A stretch of 64,000 nt of DNA from Macrolepiota albuminosa (GCA_027475525.1 JAMWFC010000005.1:62001-126000); one strand, 5' to 3'. Counted from the stretch's first letter, positions 12,144-23,351 are shown. Notes: generated by a model not told the origin, from the sequence alone. Numbers and translations: made by a program.

Positions 12144-13650
12144 ATGGGGTTCAGCAAAAAACCGGGGTGCTTCCTAGTGATCGAATGGTGATAAGAATAT
12201 CCGGAGGTCGTGCCGCACGACTCCGCAACGGTGCGTGTCGTTGCTGTGGGCGTCGAGCAGGACAGTGGTCGAAGAGAAAAGGCGACTTGAGGCTTCAGTG
12301 GACGCGCTAAGTAAGTAATAAATATTTGTGCCATGCGGTCCTGTATATCTCATTTGATGGTCGCCTGCTGTTCTTAGCGACATCAGCTTTGCCCTCAGGA
12401 TGAGGCATTGCTTCATGCCTTCATCACATACATACTAGACAGGCTATGCGCTAAATCGATAGCCGCCCACTGTCACCAGCGAGCCCGCTGTGTTCTATGC
12501 CATTACGGATGGTAGACTTCCGCACTGACCCACGGTAGAATCTCCGTTTCTGACCCACTCCGCCAAGGAACAATGCAAGGAACTCCTATTGGCGGCATCT
12601 ATGTATGTGCAGGATTTGCACCCTCAAACCTCGTTCCGCAAATATTTGCCGGCTTTATCAAATGCGTTTGTTTGGAGAAATAGGGGCTTCAAGTTCCTAT
12701 TATCAAGAGGCCTACAACAAGGATTACACAGACGGTACTGATGTACGTGGTAGTGGCAGTAGTGGCAATGTCGTACAATCACCAGCTTACCCGGGTCCGC
12801 ATACCTGGATTGTGCCTATTGTCAAGTCTTATTCTACTTGTGTCTTGGCAGCTTGGCGAGTGACGATCACCTAATTCCTCAGCCATTGGTGTCGGCCGTA
12901 GGAATTTTTTTGAATAATTTTGGGCGCAGGTTACATCTTTTTCCTGCTGAACTCAAAGACACCTTGGGCTTCGAAACTGCCCAGGCAGAAAGGTTATATG
13001 TGCGATAAGAATATATAATACGTACTACATCCAGGAGCTGGAGCTTCATATCTTAGTCTTTACAAATACACTGACAATTTTGCCGTCCTTTACGAGGGCG
13101 TCAGAATTGGCTCTTGCTTTCATGTGCCCTCAACCCACACCTGTGATCTTGACCGGCTTGATTGCCGCGCACATTTCATTCTATCCGCTTCCTACCCTTT
13201 ATGCCGACTGGATGTTGTATCCACGGTTTCCAATGCACGAAGGACGTAGCCCCAAGCGTTAGTTGTCATAAAGGACAAAAAATCATTTTCTTTTTACGGT
13301 AATATGTATATCGCCTTTTGTGTGTTCAACAAAAGTAGCAAAAGTTAGGTATCCAGGAACGGTTGTTAACGGACTGCAGAACATGCATAATCTGAAATAC
13401 GGTCCCAGATCAAGTGCCCGTTATAAATGCGCACCATACCATAACAGTCGTGTGCACATAATGTAACTGAGCGGAACCTTTTTCACGTATGGATGCCGCC
13501 GGGACAATATGACACATGTTCATATTGTATCGCCATGGAAAAAAGTGACAGATTGTTGATACCTAGTTCCGGATTCCTGATTTTATTAGGTTGAGCTGGC
13601 GTTTGTCCAGCTCGCATAGGCTTCATTGAGACATTCCGCAGTATCCCAAA
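12144..13650. other. Intergenic, possible gene relics
   Basis: 1.5 kb between the RA-PH start and the NPF repeat. The first 200 bp or so should be the RA-PH promoter. A short open stretch at 12540-12740 (plus) reads CKELLLAASMYVQDLHPQT, and others lie at 13080-13262. None has a recognised domain or clear splice structure. I cannot assign a gene. Confidence 0.4.
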
Positions 13651-13794
13651 GACAATAATCCTTTCAGTCTGGATGCAGAACAACAGGACAATAATCCTTT
13701 CAGTCTGGATGTGGGACAACAGGACAACAATCCTTTCAGTCTGAATACAAAACAGCAGAACAACAATCCTTTCAGTCTGAATGCGGAACAACGG
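13651..13794 (+). repeat. Four 36-bp tandem repeats encoding an NPF-containing 12-mer
   Basis: Units start at 13651, 13687, 13723 and 13759, with a partial fifth unit after them. On the plus strand each reads approximately DNNPFSLDAEQQ in one uninterrupted frame that ends at a TAG near 13833. Differences in the core are synonymous (AAT/AAC), while the linker residues change (DAE, DVG, NTK, NAE). A stop lies just upstream at a potential acceptor (CCGCAG), so the repeat could be a spliced exon or a relic. Confidence 0.85.
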
Positions 13795-13800
13795 GACAAT

Positions 13801-14483
13801 GCAAACCATTTGGCAGGAACTGCGCCACAATAGAATCAGCTCGTTTCAAGTTACTTATGAGATGGATGTCGACATATCTGAACGGCCAGACGAGAACCTG
13901 GATTATTCAGTTGATTGCTAACACCACTTGATGGTCGCAAGAAGGACGATAGGATGCTTGTGGGTTTACCGTCGGATACCGTCGGAGTTAGTGTGTCCCG
14001 TCAAAGCCGTTGTTTTTAGAGGATCTTGCAGAACAATGGTTCCCATGACAGTACTATTGAAGGGAAGAACCGATGTGTTAGGTCGGCGTCGGCTACTATG
14101 TCTGGTCAAAAATCGCAATGTATGTCGTATTGGCTACAAATGTATACACCGATGTAGCCAGCCAGAGTCATGGGGCTGAACAGACTGTTACCATGCTGCT
14201 TGAAGTTCATGACGGGTAGATGAAATGAGTAATTTTCGTCGAGGACTGGGCAGAGATCCGAAAGGTCGTGACTCAGTATGTACAACAGAAGTAACTCCGT
14301 CGAACCCCATATGATGTTGTGGGGCGACATATTGCTGGAGTACAACCAAAAAGTGGCGTACAATTGTATGCCACCAGACGACAGTGTGGCGACGGAGATT
14401 TAGACCTTGAAACGACGAATGCGTATAAATACATCGACAAACTGTTAATGCTCGTAACTAACTAACGTGAACATCTTCGTACC
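13801..14483. other. Intergenic, upstream region of the deaminase gene
   Basis: Short open pieces occur in changing frames (for example around 14110-14210 and 14230-14290), suggesting an eroded or heavily spliced gene. No family is recognised. The last 100 bp or so should hold the deaminase promoter. Confidence 0.35.
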
Positions 14484-15884
14484 ATGCCTCCTGCATCTAC
14501 CTTTTTTCCTCGAGCGAATGACCGGATCGACCGCCGCCAGATAGAGCACTCCAGCTACATGCGGCTTCTGGCGGCCCTTATGTTCGAAAAGCCGGATCTC
14601 ATGATAAGCAACACCAGTACGCGTCCCTCGGACCATAACTACAAGGAGGATTTACGACACCTTGAAACCATTGCCACATGCATGGTGACCGGAGAGAAAG
14701 GAAATGTTATTGCCTCGGCATTTTGGAGGGATCGTCAATCCCTTAATATCGTTCTTGCTGGAAACGATGTCGCTAGCAAGAAGGACGAAGGCGATTCTAA
14801 GGAGTTTTTGAAGCTACTAAAGAACGCTGATAATAAGCAGCTCGATGCCTTTGTGCCATTTTTGGTTAAGCGCGGAAAGGCAAGTCTCCAGCACCAGCTC
14901 GACAAAGTCGGATATCTCGCTCGTGGATTGATTTCGAAGACGAATTTCAGATCGATCGTTAAAGATTACTGCAAGGGAGGATACACTAGGAGCCTCCAGT
15001 TAGAATTACCTAAACGAGGTGAAGATTTCCTGAGCCTTCTTAAGGTGGAAAATAGCTTGGTATCAGGTGCGGATCTCCGAAGATTCCTGGAGACGATCAT
15101 CGAAATCTTGACGGGCGGACTGGATCTCGACAAAGAGAAGGACACAACTTTCTCTTTTATATTATTTGCAAATGCTGCGGTTGCACTGAGCGAATCAACG
15201 ATCTTTCAGGCTCTGGTGACTGGAGCCTTGCCTTATGTATACAAGTCCGAGGATGATCCATTGCCAAAAATCAAGAGAAATCTCGACAAAATGCGGAAAT
15301 ATCTCCGCATTTCCGAGCTCGTGGATTTTATTCAGACGTTTTCTTCGGTTCGTATCACTTGGGTTCCGAAAGACATAGCAGCACCCAAACATGTCGGGAG
15401 GCAAATTAAAATACCAAGTGTTTTCGAAGTCGCAATAGATCTCGCAAGACAAGTCGACCAAAAGTTTCGAATCGAGGACTTTAAGGAGAATCTCGCTCAC
15501 CGGTGTCCACACTGGGAAGATTCCTATGAAGAGAAGATTTACATTATGCCAAGGCTCCACGCAGAGATTCAGATCGTCCTTTTTCTGGCTAAGCACGATA
15601 GGACCCAAGGGCTTCGTCCGGTGGGTTGCAGCAAAAGGAGCTGTCTCCAGTGCGCAATGGCGATGGAGGTTCTCGACAACGGCAGATGGAGGACTGCTGG
15701 CGCTCATGCCTGGCCTTATAACACGGCGGCATTGATCGGCGATGAAAAGTGTGACGACATGCTCTGTCACACCATCAAAGGTTATGCAATCAAAGAAGTA
15801 GAACAGCTCCTTCGTGGTGGAAAGCCTGCATATCAAACTCATACCAAGAAGAGGTCGGAAGATTACGCCACGGCTTCTGAATGA
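14484..15884 (+). CDS. OTT_1508-like nucleic-acid/nucleotide deaminase family protein
   Basis: A single 466-aa open frame without evident introns. The ATG lies in a good context (TACCATG). The C-terminal third carries the zinc-deaminase signature: H359-A-E (RLHAEIQIVLFL) followed by C387-x2-C390 within CSKRSCLQC. These are the zinc ligands and the catalytic Glu of the cytidine-deaminase fold. The N-terminal 340 residues are helical and unassigned. The pattern matches the OTT_1508-like deaminase family (Pfam PF14441), which is multi-copy in basidiomycetes and has relatives in Orientia and Wolbachia effectors. Substrate and role are unknown. The catalytic residues are intact, so an active enzyme is plausible. 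It lies at the border between the gene block and the transposon nest. Confidence 0.82.
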   Translation: MPPASTFFPRANDRIDRRQIEHSSYMRLLAALMFEKPDLMISNTSTRPSDHNYKEDLRHLETIATCMVTGEKGNVIASAFWRDRQSLNIVLAGNDVASKKDEGDSKEFLKLLKNADNKQLDAFVPFLVKRGKASLQHQLDKVGYLARGLISKTNFRSIVKDYCKGGYTRSLQLELPKRGEDFLSLLKVENSLVSGADLRRFLETIIEILTGGLDLDKEKDTTFSFILFANAAVALSESTIFQALVTGALPYVYKSEDDPLPKIKRNLDKMRKYLRISELVDFIQTFSSVRITWVPKDIAAPKHVGRQIKIPSVFEVAIDLARQVDQKFRIEDFKENLAHRCPHWEDSYEEKIYIMPRLHAEIQIVLFLAKHDRTQGLRPVGCSKRSCLQCAMAMEVLDNGRWRTAGAHAWPYNTAALIGDEKCDDMLCHTIKGYAIKEVEQLLRGGKPAYQTHTKKRSEDYATASE

Positions 15885-16630
15885 GTTGGAACCTGTTATC
15901 GGCAAGGAATCACTCAAACTGCAAGGTATGGGTTATCTCAAATGAATTGTTCCTCCTGATGATGATGATTTCGCCGACAAGCTACTACGTAGAGCTAATA
16001 GGCGGGGCAGAGTGTACTGTACACTATGCCAGTAATATGTATTGTTCGATTCTTTGTATCTGTGTCCCTTAAATGTTATGATCCATACGTTGCCTGGCGA
16101 AAGTCTGTGTCGGCTTGTGTGATACACGGTGGTGTTCCCGCAAATGAACGTGACGATAAGTACGAATCATGGGTGGTTAGTGTCCATCTCTTCCCTTTCG
16201 TGTACTCTTTCCATCGTGTTATTGCTTCCTTTTTCACGGGGTTGTCGTGCGCCTGCATTGATTGCGAAGTCCTTCTAGTACGCCGGATCTTGTTTTAATC
16301 TGAAGTTGCGCATCCTTTCAAATTCATCTCCTCCTCTCCCTCCACTCCTGCTCCTCTACTTCGCCTCCTTGTGAGAATAGTTAGGACTCCAGGAAAGCCT
16401 GCCTTCTTGAGTATACTGTGGCATTCATTGACGCGAATCTCAAAAAGATGAGTTTTCTGATAGAGCAAAACCTACAGCCTGAGATACTGTCCAGAAAAGA
16501 CGAACACAATCCGAGTGTTTTGTCATTGCCTGGGCAGGTGGAGCTCTCTGGAGTTTGGTGATGAGATCCTCCTTGCAGTTTGCAAAAACAGTCAGTCAGT
16601 GTTCATAGATCTGTCGGCGCACCATCGTTG
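15885..16630. other. Intergenic, nothing recognised
   Basis: 746 bp downstream of the deaminase. It should contain its polyadenylation site. Pyrimidine-rich tracts occur at 16318-16370. No coding or repeat signal is seen. Confidence 0.5.
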
Positions 16631-16988
16631 TGTAAGCAATATCCGCAAGACACAATTCGCTGTAGTACGAAGTACAATTAATACCTCAGTCTTTGGAAAA
16701 GAACTCTGTAGTTAACCTGTAGTACGAAGTACAATTGATACTACAGGTAATAAATGAGCGATAGTAAAATGGAAAGGAAGTAAGCTAACGTACCCTCAGT
16801 CTTTGGAAAAGAACTGAGGGCTTTTCTATCCGGACCACGACCATATACCGCCAATCCAGCGGTGGCTTAAAGAACTGTATAGCACGATCGTCAACGATCG
16901 TGTCAAGAGGTGAGGTGAGTAAAGACGAATGACAAAGAAGGAATTGAACTTGAATAGCCAGGAAGTAACCGACGCCACCGCCACGACA
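16631..16988 (-). repeat. Diverged copia LTR relic (minus orientation)
   Basis: The segment has the same internal order as the intact copia LTR at 17642: a lead of about 30 bp, a direct repeat (TGTAGTACGAAGTACAATT at about 16660 and 16720), a hairpin between the repeats, and a second longer hairpin (CCCTCAGT...ACTGAGGG, 16793-16820). It starts TGTAAG and could end ACGACA, giving about 358 bp against 372. No matching target duplication is seen, so the ends are tentative. Confidence 0.5.
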
Positions 16989-17351
16989 AGAGGCTGAGAG
17001 CCTATCCTGACATTCGCTTCTGAGTTCTCGACAAAGTCTAAGTATTTTGAACCAAAATTTTCAAGTGCAGAGTCATCCTTTGCACATCAACTAAGATAAG
17101 AATTATGGCAGTCAAAACTCGACCAATGGAGGTGCAGTTGACCGGTGTCATCATGTGCGTCTTGTGCATTTACCGCAGGTGAGACATGCCCCAAGAGAGT
17201 CTCACCTCGACAACCACTCTCTAGGTAAGTGACATGGTATGAGGGAGTCTAACTAAGATGAGCACGGGTTAGGTAACGTAACCAATGTTAGAATCCTTAC
17301 TCCGAGCACCTATAGATAAGCACAGAAAATCAGTCTATGTCTATGGTACGA
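16989..17351. other. No gene; probably old transposon-derived sequence
   Basis: Sits between two copia LTR relics. No open frame or named repeat was recognised. Confidence 0.4.
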
Positions 17352-17612
17352 TGTTGAGATTGAGTTGCGCTGGACGTTAGGTTGTGGGGGCGTGGTGGCG
17401 TAGGCTGATATGGTAATCGGGGAGCGCGAGTGTACATAGTGATGGATCGGAACTCGGGAATACCTCAGTCTATTTTACACGGACTGAGGTATGTCTCGAG
17501 TGCTTGTAGAACCGAATACCATTACTTACGATACACAGTACTCATGTTGATAACAGGTACATATCATGAATACAGTCTATTTTACACGGACTGAGTACTC
17601 GTGTTGATAACA
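17352..17612 (+). repeat. 5' LTR (3' portion) of an older plus-strand copia
   Basis: It ends GTTGATAACA at 17612 and is followed by GGTTATTGGCC, like the GGTTATGGGCC that follows the intact copia's 5' LTR. It contains the shared cassette: palindrome ATACCTCAGTC/GACTGAGGTAT (17460-17492), then a direct repeat (AGTACTCATGTTGATAACAG and its near copy) flanking a second copy of the same hairpin core. The left border at TGTTGAG is a guess. The internal region resumes at 23357 once the nested copia is discounted. Confidence 0.55.
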
Positions 17613-17641
17613 GGTTATTGGCCCCGGCCACTCAGTGTGTA

Positions 17642-18013
17642 TGTTAGAATTAACGACCTTGCTTCAACTATAAGACAGAGTAAGTAGGAAAATCCTCAGT
17701 CTCGTATAAGGAACTGATATTCTGATCATACCTATAAGACAGAGTAAGTAGGAAAATCTATAGGCACGATGTTTCAGTACGATGATTTGGTAGGAAAGTA
17801 TATGTGCAACGTACCCTCAGTCTCGTATAAGGAACTGAGGGTACTCGTGTGTAAATGTCCGTATATAAATGGTAGGATGTACAGGGTTGATAAAAGGGAG
17901 TATTAATGTGAAGGGGAAAGGATAATAGAATAAAGGAAATGAAAGAAAGAATAGACAAAGCACCGAAGCGTGTGTGATAGTGTGAAGGGTGACGGTGGCC
18001 TCAAGGTCCAACA
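17642..18013 (-). repeat. Copia 3' LTR
   Basis: 372 bp, TGTTAG...CCAACA. It contains two copies of a 27-bp direct repeat (TATAAGACAGAGTAAGTAGG core) and two hairpins with the same core; the larger has 11-bp perfect arms GTACCCTCAGT/ACTGAGGGTAC at 17811-17844. Confidence 0.93.
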
Positions 18014-18051
18014 CTCCTCCTCACCGGAAGCCTGCTCCTCCTCACGTGGAA

Positions 18052-21000
18052 TTATGGCGCTTGTTGGAGTCCGAGTAAGGCGCGTAGGTGGGTGAACAAT
18101 GGGGCCGCAAGAGCCTTCGTGAAGATGTCGGCAATGTTATGCTTCGTGTTAATGTACCGGATACACAGATCGTTCAACTGTACGCGTTCTCTGAGGAAGT
18201 GGTATTTGATGTCTACGTGTTTGATGCGCGCGTGTAGCGTGGGGTCTTCGGAAAGGTTTATAGCGGCGTTATTGTCGCATAGAATGGGAGTCGGCCATGA
18301 AACAATGTCGCTGTATCCGATTGCTCTGAGTAGTGCCTGCAGCCATAGACATTCTTGGGCGCTCTCGTATGCAGCCATGTATTCGGCCTCACAGGATGAG
18401 GCTGCCACGGTCTTCTGCTTCCTCGCTGCCCACAAGACGATCCCGGAACCAAGGCTCCATGCATAGCTGCCGATGCTTTGTCTTGTGTCGAGGCAATTGG
18501 CCCAGTCTGAGTCGGTGAACCCAATGAGCGAGATAGGGTTGACGTTGCCCCCCAGCGTCAGCTTGAGGTCCCTGGTGCCTTTCAAATAGCGTACCAGTCT
18601 TATGGCAGCGTTCCAGTGTACCGTTGCATAGCTGTCAACATACTGAGTGAGTTGCTGAACAGCGTATGTTATGTCGGGGCGGGTGGATATCGCGACGTAA
18701 AGTAGGCAGCCGACTAGAGATCTGTATGGTGTGCGTTGGAGCACACTCTGTTCCTGAGGGGACAGCGATGCTGGATCAATTCTGCGCAGCTTGGAGCCTG
18801 GGTCCATGGGGAGGGAAAGGGGTGCGGCGTCCTTTTGCCCAAACTGAGTGATTATCCTGTCAATTAGTGCCGTTTGAGAAAGTCGGACTATGGACTTGTC
18901 GTGATCCCACTCTACCGCTATACCAACTACGAATTTGGGCAGGCCAAGGTCGGTGATAGTTCATGCGGTTCGAAGTTGATCCTTGAATCGGTCGTTCTCC
19001 TGTCTGCTGCTTGCGATTGACAGGAAGTCGTCAACGTGGAGGGCGGCAATGATGGTGCCCTTTTCCGTCGTCCTATAGAACACGCACGACTCACAGGCTA
19101 GGCAAATGAAGCCCCAGGAGAGCATCTTGTTGTTCACAGTGTGGTTCCAGATCCGTCCTGCCTGCTTCATGCCGTAGAGGCCGCAAACGAGACACCAAAT
19201 CCAATCTTCTTTGCCGGGTTCCTCAAATCCCTCAGGTTGTTGCATATACTGAACCTCATCTTCGGGGAGAATACCATACAGAAACGCTGTCTTTACATTG
19301 ATCTGGGTAGCGTCCCATCCATTGGCCGCAGCCAGGTGGAGGAGAATTCGCCATGATTCCATTCGTGCCGTCGGTGAGGTGGTTTTAGTGTAATCTCTGC
19401 CGTATATTTGCTCAAACCCTTTGAACACGAGGTGCACCTTGTAACGGACAGCTCTGCCGGTCTCATCCCTCTTTATCTTGAAGATTGGTCGCCCTCTTCG
19501 TATCTTGTGGCCTACAGGGACTTGATCCCTTGGGACGAGCTTGTATACCCCCATGTCCTTTAACGAGTTGAGTTCGTCTTGGTAAGCTTTCAACCACTTA
19601 TCTGCATTGACAGAGGTTTGTGCCTCTTTCCACGTCACTGGCTCGTCATTGAGATGCAGCGTGATAGGATCAGTGAAGGATTTGGCTAGTGCCAACAAAT
19701 GCTCTATGTCGTTGAGGGACGTGATGTTTGCGAGGTCGGGGGGTTCCTGATGGCCATCATTTCGTTCTCGTACGTCCTCTGGTGTTGGAGGGTTGACTGG
19801 CTGGCTGGTTGCAGAGCTCTGGCCCTGTGTGTCTGCCTGCCTTTGTTGTTCGGCTTGAGTTGCCTGGACCCTTGCGGCAGCTTCTCTTGAGTCTTGGATG
19901 GCGTGTTCCAAGCGAGTCGGTGGCAAGTTATCAGGTTGCGATCGCGCTGTCGGTATTGGGACACGGGCAGACCTGCGAAGGACTTGGTTAGGTATGACAT
20001 CTTTGGCAATCGGTGGTTCAGATCGTTGGTCGGCTACTTCATCTGTGTGTGCGTCAATCGGAGACACGTATGTGTGCGTGTCATCGTCATCGTCGATCAC
20101 GTTTGTGGGTGCAGTGACAGATGTATTCTCGATCTGTCAGATGGTCGTCGGTTCATTGACGGAGTTGCAGATTTGGTTGGGTCCAATCCCATGTCCGTCA
20201 TGTTGTTCTAGAAATTGAACATGATAGGATTCGTAGATCTTCTGAGTCCGGGGGTCGTAGCATCTGTAGGTTTTTGAGTTGAGACCGTAACCAATGAGGA
20301 CGCACTCTATCCCTCTTGCATTAAGCTTAGGATTGTATTGGTTTTGGATGAGGACAAAGGCTCGGCAGCCTATCTTGCATATGTAGGAGTAGTCCAGCAC
20401 TCGCCCGTACCATAATTGGAAGGGGGTCTGACCCTTGAGGGATTTGGTTGGAGTCTTTTGATGGAGGTGAGCCGCGGTCAAGTAAAACTCGTCCCACAGT
20501 GATTCAGGACACCTGGCAGCTATTCTCATCGTTCTTGCCTTCCCTTGTAGTGTTTGGTGCATGCGTTCGACCCGTCCCATGTGCTGTGATGTGTACGGTG
20601 CTCCCAATTGTTGTTGTGAGCCAATAGAATTGAGCCATCTTTGCATTTGATGATTTTTGAGTTCACTGTCATTGCCTGTGCGGTAGATGCCAACGTGCTT
20701 CCCAGTTTCAAGTCGCCTCGCCTTTTCCCAAGCTTGTAGTGCTGTCAACGCTTCACTTTTGGATTTGAGGGGAAGAGACCATGACATATTGGTGTAGTCA
20801 TTGACTATATCCATAATATATCTATTGCCTGTCTTCGACTGTACATGCATTGGATCCACTAGATCTATCCACATGATTTCGAGCTTCCCTTTTGCTCTAT
20901 GCCCTTCCTCCCTCACTCTCGGAACCGGTGATTTCGTCTGCTTCCCAAGAATACAAACGTCACACTTTGGTTGCATATAGAGTGAAGGGGACGGCGTACC

Positions 21001-22758
21001 TGGGAGAAGTCCCAAGCGAGCCATAGTTGCGACAACTTGGTAATTGGCATGGCCAAGGCGCCAATGCCAAGTGTCTAGGGTAACGGGTCGTTGGGTGGCG
21101 GTAAGTGCATGTTCAGCTAGTGCAGCTTGTAAGTCTAACGTGTAGAGACGACGTCCTGGGATGAGGGGGCCAGAGGCAAGAAGAGTGCCACTATTGCCAT
21201 CGAGGATCGAGACACCGAGACTATTGAAGGTTATGTTGGCATTCATGCCGGTGACTAGTGCCGAGACGGAGATTAATCGGACAGTGGAGGTGGGTATATA
21301 TAAGGCGTTTTCCAGCACAATCTCAGCTCGATCCTGTATGTGAAGGCGTATCCTTCCCATTCCGATTGCGTCTATAGAAGAGCCCCCAATACCTTTGATC
21401 GCATGCGGGGTGATAGCTCGGAGTGATTCAAAGTCAGATCTGCAGGGTGAAATATGGATGGTCGCTCCTGAGTCCAGGTAAAACGGTTTCTCGTTGAGCG
21501 ATACCAGATTCGTTCGTCCGGACTGGTTGAGTGGCGCGATGACAGTTGTAGCGAGTATAGTTTCACATTCTTGGGCAATGTTATCATTCCAGTTAATGGA
21601 AACTCTTAACTCATCGCCAACGTCGTTCATATCATCCTCTACAGCCATGAAGCCCTGGTATTCAAAGAACTCGGTGGACGTAGTATTGTCAGTAGACGTG
21701 GCGATGCCGGCAAAATCAGGAGTGTCGGCTTTAGCGGTGTCGATCTGGATCTTCTGTAGATGCAAGACGTCGACTAGGTATGCCTGTCCATCGAGTCCTT
21801 TCACAGCTATACCTATTTTGGCATTAGTGCCAGAGGCTCCTCCTGTCTTAGAGGTTTTTGCAGATTTTCCTCCTCCTCGCGCAGCTTGCCAAGCAGCTTT
21901 CGATTCTTCTATGGTCTTGCCAGCCATCTCCCCTCCAGGTTTGATGCATCAGGGCTTGGTATGTCCACGGCAGGAGAGCCCAAGCTCGTAACACAGTTCG
22001 CAGCAAGGGTAGCCAGGGCCGTGATTGTGATTGCAATTGAGAGTCTTAGCGACCAACGCCATGTCAGAGGAAGACTTGGTAAGGGTGGCGAGGCTGTCGA
22101 TCATTTGGAAAAGTTTGCGAATGTCGCTGGAAGTGTACGGCTTTTCTTTGGTGGAGTCGGCGAGTCCGCGTGAGACCTGAGCCTGAATAGATTCAAAGGA
22201 CTTATCATTGATTGAATTGAGTAAGGCGATGCACTTTAGTAAGTCCTTGTCAATGGCCCCTATTGCGAATGCTCGATCAACCAGTTCGCAGATCTTCCAG
22301 GCGGTGTTCTCGACGGGCTCGGAGATGGGCACGTAGGTGGATAGTGCCTTGCGTACCAAGGCAACCTGCCTGACCGGTCCCTCCTGGTGTGCTCTGGACT
22401 TTAATGCATCGTAACACTCCTTGGCAGTACCATCGGTGACTAGCCCCTCCTGCTCGGCATCCGAGACGGTGGCGTGGATGACGCCAATGATCAGGTCATT
22501 GTTGCTTAACCAGTTTGCATAGGCAATGGGTTCGGTGCTCGGGTTAGGCTGTACGATCAATCGGTCTGGCTTGGTTTCTGGGGCAAAGATGTAACGATCA
22601 AGGCCACTCTGCTGGAGGAAGATCTCGAGCTTGGTTGACCACTTGGTGAATTCTCCCGTGGCCCGATCAAAGAGAGTCTCAGAAGCCGGCCAGTGGGCGT
22701 TGAGCTTGGCAGGGTGAATTCGTGGGTATGCGGCGTCGTTAGCTAATAGGGAAGTCAT
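18052..22758 (-). pseudogene. Copia gag-pol polyprotein, broken by three in-frame TGA codons
   Basis: One reading frame spans about 1,570 codons from ATG at 22758. It is broken only by TGA at 21949, 20137 and 18961 (lowest coordinate of each codon). Gag occupies 22758-21949, and the first TGA falls inside its zinc-knuckle-like motif, before the last Cys. The protease motif is FYLDSGATIHIS. Integrase has the HHCC region (HWRLGHAN...CDVCILGKQ), but its second catalytic Asp is altered (RTGNDSE where RSDNGGE is usual). RT has INVKTAFLYG where the family has DVKTAF (motif A Asp to Asn) and a normal HVDD box. RNase H is complete to TKHNIADIFTKAL. Stops and substitutions are largely G-to-A or C-to-T transitions. 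The copy should be non-autonomous. Confidence 0.9.
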
Positions 22759-22979
22759 GGGGGAGGTTCTGGGGCGAGCTGGAGAGGCAGTAAAGGGGAG
22801 AGAGTCCGTCGCGTGATTGCCTGAGAGTAATACAAGGGAGACAAAGAGATCTCAGAGCGTGTTTGCGCGAAGATAGGATCAGGTAGTCAATCAGGGATCC
22901 AGGGCCTGAGGTGTGACGAGTGTGATAGAGCAAGGGTATTCCGACGTGTGTTTAATTGACACAATAGTGGCCCATAACC

Positions 22980-23351
22980 TGTTAGAATTAACGACCTTGC
23001 TTCAACTATAAGACAGAGTAAGTAGGAAAATCCTCAGTCTCGTATAAGGAACTGATATTCTGATCATACCTATAAGACAGAGTAAGTAGGAAAATCTATA
23101 GGCACGATGTTTCAGTACGATGATTTGGTAGGAAAGTATATGTGCAACGTACCCTCAGTCTCGTATAAGGAACTGAGGGTACTCGTGTGTAAATGTCCGT
23201 ATATAAATGGTAGGATGTACAGGGTTGATAAAAGGGAGTATTAATGTGAAGGGGAAAGGATAATAGAATAAAGGAAATGAAAGAAAGAATAGACAAAGCG
23301 CCGAAGCGTGTGTGATAGTGTGAAGGATGACGGTGGCCTCAAGGTCCAACA
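22980..23351 (-). repeat. Copia 5' LTR
   Basis: 372-bp partner of the LTR at 17642. Noted differences are an A/G change in AGCACC/AGCGCC and one in GGGTG/GGATG. On the element's sense strand it is followed directly by GGTTATGGGCC, the primer-binding position. Confidence 0.93.

Larger units (their letters stand above)
17642..23351 (-). mobile_element. Complete Ty1/copia retrotransposon (minus strand)
   Basis: Two 372-bp LTRs (17642-18013 and 22980-23351), TG...CA ends, and a perfect 5-bp target duplication GTGTA (17637-17641 and 23352-23356) delimit a 5,710-bp element. Gene order on the minus strand is gag, protease, integrase, RT, RNase H, which is the copia order. The LTRs differ at only two noted positions, both transitions, so insertion was fairly recent, yet the coding frame is damaged. 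It inserted 29 bp downstream of the LTR of an older copia. Confidence 0.95.

Noticed and set aside
11966..12334. 122-codon minus-strand ORF overlapping the RA-PH start
   Set aside because: It is out of frame with the next exons. The MADRSSKALQ frame (ATG 12143) joins downstream exons through clean GT-AG borders.
13651..13800. CRISPR-like array
   Set aside because: Repeats are directly adjacent with no unique spacers, diverge gradually and keep an open frame. This is a eukaryotic nuclear minisatellite.
14484..15884. Recent transfer of the deaminase from an intracellular bacterium
   Set aside because: The family also occurs in fungi, base composition matches the neighbours, and nothing in the flanks suggests bacterial DNA. 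No phylogeny can be run here.
15195..15917. 240-codon minus-strand ORF opposite the deaminase
   Set aside because: The plus-strand frame carries the deaminase motifs; the minus frame has none.
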